From NCBI GenBank assembly GCA_937868205.1, contig CALMMC010000138.1, forward strand, positions 1-17,079: a DNA stretch of 17,079 nt, read 5' to 3'. The position numbers and the translations under genes were made by a program. Positions 5,851 through 13,163 of the stretch are shown one piece after another (position 1 is the stretch's first letter; each line of letters opens with the position of its first letter). The notes beneath the pieces were generated by a model that was not told where the DNA came from, ran no database searches, and saw only the letters and a program-made list of their open reading frames with translations. Source of the DNA: JAAZPG01 sp012797375 (GTDB taxonomy: Bacteria; Acidobacteriota; Aminicenantia; Aminicenantales; UBA4085).

Positions 5851-7512
5851 ATGAAGATCCGGCGCGCCGCAAAGGGGATTTCGACGATTTTGGTTTTCGC
5901 CGCCGGCTCGGCCCTTGTCTTGTGGGCCGCGGCCCGCCCGAATCCTTCCTCCGGGGAGACCGCTCCTCCGCCGGCGGACCTGTCGGGGTACGCCCTTCCG
6001 TTGAAAAGCACCCCGTCGAAAATCGACTCGCCGCTCCGGCGGCTGATCCAAACCGAAACCGCGGCCGTCCGGACGGTCGTCGAAATCCGCGACGACGGCC
6101 GGAGGCTCCCCTCTCCGGACGATACCCGCTTCTTCGTCCGCCGGATCGAAGAGCTGGGCGGGACGGTGGAACGGACCTCGGGACGGCTGATCCAAGCTCT
6201 CCTGCCGCCGGAGTCGATCGCCTTCCTGGCCATGTCTCCCGGGATTTCCCGGCTCCGTCTTCCCTCCCTCCCCCAACCCGCGGCCGTCCTGTCCGAAGGC
6301 GTCGCCCGCAGCGGCGCCTATTCGTGGTTCGACCTCCCGTCTTACCGGTCGACGGCGAATCCCGTCAAAATCGCCGTTCTCGACTTGGGATTCTCCGGAT
6401 ACGCCGCCCTCATCGGCGGCGAGCTGCCGGCCGGGATCATCGTCCGCTCCTTCCGGGCCGACGAGGACCCGGAAGCCGGGCTCGTTCACGGCACCGCCTG
6501 CGCCGAGATCGTCCATGATATGGCCCCGGACGCCCTCCTGTACCTGGTCAATTTCCAAACCGACGTCGAGCTGGGCGCCGCCGTCGATTACCTCATCGCC
6601 GAGAACGTCGACGTCATCTCGTGTTCCCTGGTCTGGCCGGGAGCCGGGGCGGGCGACGGCACCGGGCCGATCTGCGAGATCGTGAAACGATGCGCGGCCC
6701 GGGGGATCCTCTGGGTCAACGCGGCCGGAGACGACGCCTTGAGCCACTGGCAGGCGGATTTCAACGACGCCAACAACGATTCCTTCCAGGATTTCGCCTC
6801 CGGCGACGAAATCCTTCAGTGGGCGGTCGCGGCCGGCGGGGAAACGCGGGCCGTTTTGACCTGGGACGATTGGGGGGAATGGAACGGGTCGTCCTACGAC
6901 GCTCCGACCCGGGACTTCGACCTCCTGCTCTGGCGCTGGACCGGCGCGGCGTGGGAGCTGCTCGAATTCTGCGACCACTGGCAGACGGGCGAGGCCGGCC
7001 AAAAGCCCCTCGAACAGACCTCGTTGTGGAAAACCGGCAAAGCGACATACTACGGGATTTCGATCCTGAAATGGAACGCCGCCGGCGCTCCCCGCCTCCG
7101 GCTCATCGTCCAGGGCAACGCCGAGGCCGTTGAATACGCCGTTCCCGGCGGGAGCCTGGGCATTCCGGCCGACGCGCCCGGGGCGGTCGCCGTCGGAGCG
7201 ACCGACTTTGAAACCGATGTCCTTCAAGCCTGGAGTTCCCGGGGACCGACGGCCGACGGCCGGATCAAGCCCGACTTGACCGCCTTCTCCCGGGTCTCGA
7301 CCGCTGTCCTGGGCCCGCGGGCTTTTTCCGGTACTTCGGCCGCCGCTCCTCACGTCGCCGGCGCCTTGGGTCTCCTGATGGCCAAGACGCCGTTCGCTCC
7401 CGGCCAGCTCCGGACGATCCTGGAGGAGCGGGCCAAGGATCTCGGCGAGATCGGGCCGGACAATCTTTTCGGCCGCGGCCGCTTGAACCTTTACAAGAAA
7501 ACCGGATCCTGA
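5851..7512 (+). CDS. Exported subtilisin-like (S8) serine protease
   Basis: A 553-aa secreted peptidase counted from the ATG at 5851; an in-frame ATG at 5839 would give 557 aa, but it lies inside the predicted -10 box. The N-terminus MKIRRAAKG plus a hydrophobic stretch is a signal peptide. Numbering from the 5839 ATG, a propeptide-like region (about 50-150) precedes the S8 domain with catalytic Asp182 (AVLDLGFSGY), His218 (LVHGTACAEIVHDMAP) and Ser500 (FSGTSAAAPHVAGAL). An inserted beta-rich segment (about 340-430, WDDWGEW, DLLLWRW) divides the domain, as in several bacterial S8 proteases. The oxyanion-hole position, usually Asn in AAGN, reads VNAAGDD, so it is Asp298. No secretion-system C-terminal tag is seen. 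It probably digests extracellular or periplasmic protein. It is divergent from the EF-G-like gene and 41 bp upstream of the FmdB gene. Confidence 0.93.
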   Translation: MKIRRAAKGISTILVFAAGSALVLWAAARPNPSSGETAPPPADLSGYALPLKSTPSKIDSPLRRLIQTETAAVRTVVEIRDDGRRLPSPDDTRFFVRRIEELGGTVERTSGRLIQALLPPESIAFLAMSPGISRLRLPSLPQPAAVLSEGVARSGAYSWFDLPSYRSTANPVKIAVLDLGFSGYAALIGGELPAGIIVRSFRADEDPEAGLVHGTACAEIVHDMAPDALLYLVNFQTDVELGAAVDYLIAENVDVISCSLVWPGAGAGDGTGPICEIVKRCAARGILWVNAAGDDALSHWQADFNDANNDSFQDFASGDEILQWAVAAGGETRAVLTWDDWGEWNGSSYDAPTRDFDLLLWRWTGAAWELLEFCDHWQTGEAGQKPLEQTSLWKTGKATYYGISILKWNAAGAPRLRLIVQGNAEAVEYAVPGGSLGIPADAPGAVAVGATDFETDVLQAWSSRGPTADGRIKPDLTAFSRVSTAVLGPRAFSGTSAAAPHVAGALGLLMAKTPFAPGQLRTILEERAKDLGEIGPDNLFGRGRLNLYKKTGS

Positions 7513-7515
7513 TCC

Positions 7516-7544
7516 TGGACGGACGCCCCGCTAAAAGGTAAAAT
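7516..7544 (+). promoter_or_regulatory. Candidate promoter for the FmdB-HyuAB run, leaderless geometry
   Basis: TGGACG (7516-7521, four of six to TTGACA), a 17-bp spacer and TAAAAT (7539-7544, five of six to TATAAT) lie in the 41-bp gap after the S8 stop. The expected start at about 7551 is 3 nt before the fmdB-like ATG at 7554. The only purine-rich stretch (AAAAGG, 7533-7538) is 15 nt from the ATG, too far for a good ribosome binding site. This is the same arrangement as at 5811-5851. Confidence 0.45.
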
Positions 7545-7553
7545 ATTTCCGTT

Positions 7554-7769
7554 ATGCCGCTGTATGAGTTTCAATGCAAGAAGTGCCGGAAACGGTTTGA
7601 AGCCCTCGTCCGCCTCGGCCGGGAAGCCGAGGTGGTCTGCGCTTCCTGCGGGAGCTCCGACGTCCGGAAGCTCGTCTCCGGCTTCGGGATCGGCGGCGGA
7701 TCGAGCCGGCTGAAGGAATCCTCCGGCTGTTCCTCCTGCAAGGGAGGCACCTGCAGCACTTGCCATTGA
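7554..7769 (+). CDS. FmdB-family zinc-ribbon protein
   Basis: A 71-aa protein that begins MPLYEFQCKKC, the hallmark of the FmdB/CxxC_CxxC_SSSS putative regulatory family. Cys8/Cys11 and Cys29/Cys32 form the zinc ribbon. A Gly/Ser-rich linker (45-58) leads to a second Cys cluster, Cys59, Cys62, Cys67 and Cys70 (GCSSCKGGTCSTCH), which could bind a second metal. The family is named after a protein encoded beside formamidase and is called regulatory, but its biochemical role is not settled. The stop lies 1 nt before the hyuA-like ATG, so translation is probably coupled, which suggests a role with the hydantoinase-type enzyme (metal or protein partner, or regulator). Confidence 0.9.
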   Translation: MPLYEFQCKKCRKRFEALVRLGREAEVVCASCGSSDVRKLVSGFGIGGGSSRLKESSGCSSCKGGTCSTCH

Positions 7770-7770
7770 A

Positions 7771-9765
7771 ATGAGAATCGTCCGGATCGGCGTCGACACC
7801 GGCGGGACCTTCACCGACTTCGTCATCAGCGAAAACGGACGCCTGTCGACGAAAAAGCTCCCCTCGACGCCGGACGATCCCTCCCGGGCCATCCTGGAGG
7901 GTCTGCGGGAATACCTCGAGGCCGGGCCGGGCCTCGTCCTCATCCACGGAACGACGGTGGCCACCAACGCCCTTCTCGAGCGGAAAGGCTCCAAGATCGC
8001 CCTCGTCACGACGAAGGGATTCGAGGACATCCTCTCGATCGGCCGCCAAACCCGCCGCCTTCTTTACAGCTTGAAAGGCGAGCCGCGGATTCCCCTCGTC
8101 CAACGGGACTTGTGCTTCGGGATCGCCGAGCGGACGACCGCCGACGGAACCGTCGAACGGACCCCCCCGCCGTCCGCCGTCCGAACCCTCGCCCGGACGC
8201 TCGTCCGCCGAGGCGTCGAGGCCGCGGCCGTCTCCTTCATCAACGCTTACGCCGACGGGACAAACGAGGAGGCGGTCGCCGCCGAGCTCGAGCGGCGCGG
8301 TCTTCTCGTTTGCGTCTCCTCGCGCCTGCTTCCGGAATACCGCGAATACGAGCGCACGTCGACGACCGCGGTCAACGCCTTCCTGATGCCCGTCCTGGAC
8401 CGGTACCTGGAATCGCTGGAAGGAGGGTTGGACAAGGCCTCCTTGTTTATCATGCAGTCCAACGAGGGCTACATCTCCCCCCGGAAAGCCCGGAAGGAGC
8501 CCATCCGGACCGCTCTCTCCGGCCCGGCCGGGGGCGTCGTCGGCTCGCTCGAGCTGGCCCGGGCCGCCGGATTTCCCGAATTCATCAGCTTCGACATGGG
8601 CGGCACGTCGACCGATGTCTCCCTGGTCGACGGGGATATCCGCCGGACGAACGAAAACACGGTCGGGGATTTCCCGATCCGCCTTCCGATAATCGACATT
8701 CATTCGGTCGGGGCAGGCGGCGGCTCGATCGCCCATATCGATTCCGGCGGGTCGCTGCGCGTCGGCCCCCGAAGCGCCGGCGCCGACCCCGGCCCGGCTT
8801 GTTACGGCCGGGGCGAGGACCCTACGGTCACCGACGCCGATCTCGTCCTGGGACGCATCGATCCCGATTATTTCCTCGGCGGCCGGATGGTCATCGAGCC
8901 GGAGCGAAGCCGGGCGGCGATCGGACGCCTGGCCGTCCGGATCCGGAAAACGACGCTCGAGACGGCCCAGGGGATCGTCGACATCGCCAACGCCAACATG
9001 GAGAAAGCGATCCGGGTGATCAGCCTCGAGCGCGGCTTCGATCCCCGCGAATTCGCCCTTCTCTCCTTCGGCGGGGCGGGCGGCATGCACGCGGCCGATT
9101 TAGCCGCCTCCCTCCGGATGAAAGCCGTTCTCGCCCCCCAAAACGCCGGCGTTCTCTCCGCATTCGGACTTCTCCTGGCCGATTCCATCAAGGATTACTC
9201 CCGCTCGGTCCTCAAGACCGTCGAGAAAGCCGACCCGGCCGTCCTCGAGCGCGGCTTCCAGGAGATGGAGAAGCGGGGCCGGCGCGACCTGGCCGAGGAC
9301 GGGTTCGCGCTTCAAGCCATGTTCTTCGAGCGGTCGGTCGATCTCCGGTATCTCGGGCAGTCCTACGAAATCAATGTTCCCTTCCCTCCGGGCGGCTTCA
9401 AGTCCCTGGCCGAGGAGTTTCACCGCCTCCACGAAAAAACCTACGCCTACCGTCACGCCCGGGGTGTCGTGGAAATCGTGACTCTCCGGGTGAAAGCCCG
9501 GGGGGCGGCCGGCAAGATCCGTCTGCGTAAAATCCCGCCCCGTCCGGGGGCTTCGGCCGGAGACGCCGCGCGGAAAATCCAAGCCATTCATTACCGCGGC
9601 CGGGCGCACAAGGGCCCGGTTTACGACCGGTCGCGGCTTTCGCCGGGACTCCGGTTTGACGGACCCGCTCTGGTCGTGGACGAGGGATCGACGACGTTTC
9701 TCCCGCCGGGCTTCGCCCTGCGGGTGGACGGCTATCACAATCTGATCATCCGGAAAAAAGAATGA
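7771..9765 (+). CDS. hyuA: Hydantoinase/oxoprolinase family protein, A subunit
   Basis: A 664-aa ATP-dependent amidohydrolase or carboxylase subunit of the HyuA/acetone carboxylase/5-oxoprolinase superfamily with an ASKHA-type nucleotide-binding fold. Motifs in order: GVDTGGTFTD (7-16, phosphate-binding), HGTTVATNALLER (59-71), SGPAGGVVGS (250-259), DMGGTSTDVSL (275-285), SVGAGGGSIA (312-321) and GPRSAGADPGPACYGRG (332-348). A C-terminal domain (about 500-660) completes the chain. Length and motif order are normal. It acts with the B subunit encoded by the next gene (4-bp overlap). Known relatives act on N-methylhydantoin, 5-oxoproline, acetone or acetophenone; nothing here decides the substrate, and hyuA is used as a family label only. 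The start is the ATG 1 nt after the FmdB stop. Confidence 0.94.
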   Translation: MRIVRIGVDTGGTFTDFVISENGRLSTKKLPSTPDDPSRAILEGLREYLEAGPGLVLIHGTTVATNALLERKGSKIALVTTKGFEDILSIGRQTRRLLYSLKGEPRIPLVQRDLCFGIAERTTADGTVERTPPPSAVRTLARTLVRRGVEAAAVSFINAYADGTNEEAVAAELERRGLLVCVSSRLLPEYREYERTSTTAVNAFLMPVLDRYLESLEGGLDKASLFIMQSNEGYISPRKARKEPIRTALSGPAGGVVGSLELARAAGFPEFISFDMGGTSTDVSLVDGDIRRTNENTVGDFPIRLPIIDIHSVGAGGGSIAHIDSGGSLRVGPRSAGADPGPACYGRGEDPTVTDADLVLGRIDPDYFLGGRMVIEPERSRAAIGRLAVRIRKTTLETAQGIVDIANANMEKAIRVISLERGFDPREFALLSFGGAGGMHAADLAASLRMKAVLAPQNAGVLSAFGLLLADSIKDYSRSVLKTVEKADPAVLERGFQEMEKRGRRDLAEDGFALQAMFFERSVDLRYLGQSYEINVPFPPGGFKSLAEEFHRLHEKTYAYRHARGVVEIVTLRVKARGAAGKIRLRKIPPRPGASAGDAARKIQAIHYRGRAHKGPVYDRSRLSPGLRFDGPALVVDEGSTTFLPPGFALRVDGYHNLIIRKKE

Positions 9766-11348
9766 GAAAATCCGGCGACGCGATCGAGCTTGAAATCTTC
9801 CGGAACCTCTTCATCTCGATCGCCGAGGAGATGGGCGCGGTTTTGGGACGGACCGGCCTCTCCCCCAACATCAAGGAGCGGAAGGATTATTCCTGCGCGG
9901 TCTTCAACCGGCGGGGGGAGACCCTGGCGCAAGGCTCGCACATCCCGGTCCACTTGGGAGCCATGCCGCTTTCGGTCCAAGCCGCCCTCGGCGCTTTGAC
10001 GTTCGAGGACGGCGACCTCGTCCTGGTCAATGATCCCTACCGGGGCGGCACTCATCTGCCGGACATCACGGCCATCTCCCCGGTGTTCGTTCGCGGTCGT
10101 CCGGCCTTTTTCACGGCCAACCGGGCCCATCATTCCGACGTCGGCGGCATGTCCCCCGGCAGCATGCCCCTGGCCACGGAGATTTTCCAGGAAGGCCTGA
10201 TCCTCCCGCCCTTGAAGCTCGTTTCCCGCGGCCGATTGAACGAGGACGTCCTCAACCTCATCCTGGCCAACGTCCGCACGCCGGAGGAACGGCGGGGGGA
10301 CCTGTTGGCCCAGATCGCCGCCTGCGAGAAGGGACGAGGCCGTGTCCTCGAGGCGGTCGAGAAATTCGGCTTGGACCAGGTCGAGCGATATGCCGGACTA
10401 ATCCAGGACTATACCGAAACCTTCCTTCGAAAAACACTCCGGACGATCTCCCCAGGAACGTACGCCTGCGCCGACTTCCTGGACAACGACGGAATCACGG
10501 AAGAGCCGGTCCGGATTTCCGTCCGGATCACGGTCCGCGGCGGACGAGCCAAAATCGATTTTCGCGGTTCCTCCCCCCAAGTCAAGGGCGGGGTGAACGC
10601 CAACGCGGCCGTCACGATTTCGGCCGTCCTCTACGTCTTCCGGTCGCTCATCGAGGAGGACATTCCGGTCAACACCGGGCTTCTCCGTCCCTTGGAGATC
10701 GTCGCTCCGCCGGGGCTTATCATCAGCGCCCGTTTTCCGGCGGCCACGGCCGCAGGGAACGTCGAAACCTCCCAGCGGATCGTCGACGTCCTTCTCGGCG
10801 CCCTGGCCAAGGCCATGCCCGGCCGCATTCCCGCGGCCAGCCAGGGGACGATGAACAACATCGCTCTCGGCGGGATCGATCCCGTCCGGGGACGGAGCTT
10901 CGCCTACTACGAGACCCTCGGAGGGGGGATGGGAGCGAGCCGCGAGCGGCCCGGGCTTTCAGGGGTTCATACCCACATGACGAATTCTTTAAACACCCCT
11001 CTCGAATCCCTGGAAAAATATCTCCCCCTGAGAATCCGCGCCTATTCCCTCCGTCCCGGTTCCGGAGGCGCGGGCGCCAACCGCGGGGGAGACGGGCTCG
11101 TCCGCGAATACGAATTCGGCGTTCCCACCCGGGTGACGATCATGTCCGAGCGCCGGGTTTTCCCTCCCTACGGTCTCGCCGGCGGCGGGCCCGGACGGCG
11201 GGGGCGGAATATTCTCATTTCCAAGGGTCGCCGGACCGTTCTCGGCTCGAAAAGCGACGTGACGGTCCAAGCCGGCGATGTCATCCGCATTGAAACGCCC
11301 GGGGGAGGCGGCTACGGCCCGCCGGCCCGGAAAAAGGAATCCCGATGA
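9762..11348 (+). CDS. hyuB: Hydantoinase/oxoprolinase family protein, B subunit
   Basis: A 528-aa partner of the preceding A subunit. It shows the family start (IELEIFRNLFISIAEEMG, residues 8-25), an LSPNIKERKDYSCAVF segment (33-48), LVNDPYRGGTHLPDITAI (88-105), the NRAHHSDVGGMSPGSMP motif (120-136, with His123, His124 and Asp126), GGVNANAAVT and a C-terminal GGGGYG. In this family the A subunit uses ATP to activate substrate and the B subunit completes ring opening or carboxylation. The ATG overlaps the HyuA stop by 4 bp and its own stop overlaps the beta-barrel gene by 4 bp, so the three are coupled. No third (gamma) subunit typical of acetone carboxylase is visible, which favours a hydantoinase/oxoprolinase-type AB enzyme. 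Confidence 0.94.
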   Translation: MRKSGDAIELEIFRNLFISIAEEMGAVLGRTGLSPNIKERKDYSCAVFNRRGETLAQGSHIPVHLGAMPLSVQAALGALTFEDGDLVLVNDPYRGGTHLPDITAISPVFVRGRPAFFTANRAHHSDVGGMSPGSMPLATEIFQEGLILPPLKLVSRGRLNEDVLNLILANVRTPEERRGDLLAQIAACEKGRGRVLEAVEKFGLDQVERYAGLIQDYTETFLRKTLRTISPGTYACADFLDNDGITEEPVRISVRITVRGGRAKIDFRGSSPQVKGGVNANAAVTISAVLYVFRSLIEEDIPVNTGLLRPLEIVAPPGLIISARFPAATAAGNVETSQRIVDVLLGALAKAMPGRIPAASQGTMNNIALGGIDPVRGRSFAYYETLGGGMGASRERPGLSGVHTHMTNSLNTPLESLEKYLPLRIRAYSLRPGSGGAGANRGGDGLVREYEFGVPTRVTIMSERRVFPPYGLAGGGPGRRGRNILISKGRRTVLGSKSDVTVQAGDVIRIETPGGGGYGPPARKKESR

Positions 11349-11989
11349 AAAAACGCCTCCTCCTGGTTGCGGCCGCGGTCCTGGTTTCGGCCGCCGCCGC
11401 CCCGGCCGAATTCTATTTCGGCGCGGCGGGGATCTACTCCGCCCCCCTGGATCAGCCGTATTCCTCCCGGTTCGGCGCCGGAATCTCGGCCGGATGGGTC
11501 TGGAGTCCCCGGTTCGCCGTCGAGCTCGGCCTCGGCTGGCGGCCCTCGCGCGTGACCGGCTCGCTCGAGGGGCTCAGCGACGGAACCCTGCGCGTCTTTC
11601 CGCTCGAGGCCTCCCTGCGGGCCCGCCTGCCCTTGGGCTCCGGATGGGTCCTGGGTGGAGAAGCGGGAGCGGGTTGGGCCTTTCATTCATTCTCGCTGAG
11701 CGACAACCTCCGGGCCGCTTGGGAGGCGCTCGGAATCTCCATCAAGGAATCAGCCGACGGCGGCCCGGTCGTCCATCTCGGGATCGGGATTGAATACCTC
11801 CTGACGCCCCGCTGGTCCTTGGAGGCCGGCCTTCGGTACACGCGGAGCCGGACCAAGGGGACATGGTCGATCACCGATGAGGCCGGCGGTCTCGTCCAAT
11901 CCGGAACGCTGGAGAAGCTGAAGCTCGACGCCGTCTCGCTGACGTTCGGCCTCAAGATCGCCCTTTTCGGGGCCGGAGAATCTCAATAA
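11345..11989 (+). CDS. Outer-membrane beta-barrel protein
   Basis: A 214-aa protein with a clear signal peptide (MKKRLLLVAAAV... to about residue 21, APA/EF) followed by alternating polar/hydrophobic strands rich in aromatic and Gly residues (FGAGISAGWVW, FAVELGLGW, LGGEAGAGWAF, HLGIGIEYLL, WSLEAGLRYTRS, LDAVSLTFGLKIALF). This is the pattern of a small OmpW/OmpA-type eight-stranded barrel. The terminal strand is followed by a short GAGESQ tail rather than ending in Phe. The ATG overlaps the HyuB stop (ATGA), with AAAGGA about 6 nt upstream. Translational coupling of a barrel to a cytoplasmic enzyme pair suggests the barrel may admit or sense the substrate; that is inference. Confidence 0.85.
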   Translation: MKKRLLLVAAAVLVSAAAAPAEFYFGAAGIYSAPLDQPYSSRFGAGISAGWVWSPRFAVELGLGWRPSRVTGSLEGLSDGTLRVFPLEASLRARLPLGSGWVLGGEAGAGWAFHSFSLSDNLRAAWEALGISIKESADGGPVVHLGIGIEYLLTPRWSLEAGLRYTRSRTKGTWSITDEAGGLVQSGTLEKLKLDAVSLTFGLKIALFGAGESQ

Positions 11990-11998
11990 CGACGGCGC

Positions 11999-12015
11999 CG
12001 GAGGAAAATCCTCCG
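11999..12015 (+). terminator. Short perfect hairpin after the barrel gene
   Basis: CGGAGGA, AAA, TCCTCCG: a 7-bp perfect stem with a 3-nt loop, starting 10 nt after the barrel TAA and ending 24 nt before the ATG of the next gene. No U-tract follows. It could slow or partly stop transcription, or protect the upstream message. The GGAGGA arm resembles a ribosome binding site but lies about 33 nt from the next ATG and is sequestered. Confidence 0.35.
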
Positions 12016-12038
12016 TCCGCCGCCGGGGAGCGTCCCTC

Positions 12039-13163
12039 ATGACCCGTATTCTTCGCTCGGCCGGCGCGATTCTCGCCCTGCTCGTTTTCCCGCCTTGGAT
12101 CTCTCCCCCGTCGGCGTTCCCGGCCGCCGCCCCGGAAAACGATTTCATCCGCGGCGTCTGGCTTCATCCCGGCCAATTCGGGCCGGACGAAACCGCGGCT
12201 GCAACCGCGATGGGCGCGGTCTTCGAGGCCTACGTCCGAGCCGGGATCGACTCCGTCTTCATCATGGTGAAGTCCCCCTCCGGCCATGTCTATTTCCGGA
12301 GCTCGGCCGGCGTTCCCGATCCCGCCTACGCTTATGACTTTTTCGGGCTTTTCCTCCGCGAGGCGCGGCGCCGGAACTTGACCGTCCACCCCTGGTTCTG
12401 CGTCTTCCCCGAGAGCGCCGGAATCGGCGAAGCCGGGCGCCGGCCGGAGTGGCTCGTCCAGGGACTGAACGGCGAGACCGCCGGCTCGGTCAATCCGGCG
12501 ATCCCGGAAGCCCGGGCTTATGAGCGGGGACTGATGCTGGAGCTTCTCCGCAACTACCCCGAGGCGGACTGGATCCATCTCGATTACATTCGCTATCCCT
12601 GCGAGCCGACCGAGCCGTTCTACGGTTTCGACAAGCGAAGCCGGGACCTGTTCAAAGCCGAAACCGGGGCCGATCCCCTCGAACTGAAGGCCAAGGACAC
12701 CGGGAACATGATGTGGGCCGAATGGCTGCGCTGGAACAGCCGCCGGGTGACGCTTTTCATCCAGGAGCTCCGGCGGGAGACGCAAACCCTCGGCCGAACG
12801 GTCCGGATCTCGGCGGCCGTCTTTCCGGACGCCGCCGCTTCCAAAGTCCTCATCGGGCAGGACTGGGCGGAATGGGCCCGCTCGGGCCTGGTCGACATGC
12901 TTTGCCCGATGCTTTACACCAACGAGGTGGAGTTGTTCGAAACTTACGCCCGGGAGGCCGTCGCCCTCCGGACGGATCGGTGCCGAGTCTGTCTCGGGAT
13001 CGGGATCGGAACCTCGCACAACCGGAACACCCCCGAAGGCATGGCCGGACAGATCGAGATCGGCCGGAAGGCCGGAGCCGACGGGGTCGTCTTTTTTTCC
13101 GGGAACAGCCTCGGCGAGCCGTTTTTAAAACGGCTGGAAGCCGACAGGGCCGGAAGGGAATGA
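12039..13163 (+). CDS. Exported GHL10-type (DUF187/YngK-like) glycoside-hydrolase-like protein
   Basis: A 374-aa protein with a signal peptide (residues 1 to about 30) and a single TIM-barrel-like domain. It has the GHL10/YngK landmarks FIRGVWLHP (36-43), AYVRAGIDSVFIMVKSPSG (64-82), VHPWFCVF (116-123), WIHLDYIRYP (178-187, with Asp182 a likely catalytic acid), VDMLCPMLYTNE (285-296) and GADGVVFFS (346-354). Relatives are thought to hydrolyse bacterial surface glycans or peptidoglycan-derived sugars; the exact substrate is unknown. GGGGAG lies about 7 nt upstream of the ATG. It sits 49 bp after the barrel gene on the same strand, separated by a small hairpin. Its 3' end overlaps the convergent SDR gene by 39 bp. 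Confidence 0.85.
   Translation: MTRILRSAGAILALLVFPPWISPPSAFPAAAPENDFIRGVWLHPGQFGPDETAAATAMGAVFEAYVRAGIDSVFIMVKSPSGHVYFRSSAGVPDPAYAYDFFGLFLREARRRNLTVHPWFCVFPESAGIGEAGRRPEWLVQGLNGETAGSVNPAIPEARAYERGLMLELLRNYPEADWIHLDYIRYPCEPTEPFYGFDKRSRDLFKAETGADPLELKAKDTGNMMWAEWLRWNSRRVTLFIQELRRETQTLGRTVRISAAVFPDAAASKVLIGQDWAEWARSGLVDMLCPMLYTNEVELFETYAREAVALRTDRCRVCLGIGIGTSHNRNTPEGMAGQIEIGRKAGADGVVFFSGNSLGEPFLKRLEADRAGRE
13117..13135. repeat. 19-bp palindrome in overlapping convergent gene ends
   Basis: AGCCGTTTT-T-AAAACGGCT is a perfect palindrome with 9-bp arms around T13126. It covers the SDR stop codon (13125-13127) and lies inside the end of the glycoside-hydrolase-like gene. A hairpin would have a 7-bp stem, so it may act as a weak bidirectional terminator. 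Because the region is coding on the plus strand, chance is also possible. Confidence 0.35.

Noticed and set aside
5702..5872. Upstream ATG extending the EF-G-like protein by 57 residues
   Set aside because: The extension would cross the predicted promoter, is unlike any EF-G N-terminus and lacks a ribosome binding site, whereas ATG 5701 has one.
5698..7353. Minus-strand open frame of about 550 codons over the S8 protease
   Set aside because: It is the mirror of the protease coding frame, with Gly/Arg/Pro-rich composition and no motif. It also crosses the divergent promoter region.
7552..9090. Minus-strand open frame of about 512 codons over FmdB and HyuA
   Set aside because: It is antisense to two clear family members; no recognisable fold or ribosome binding site.
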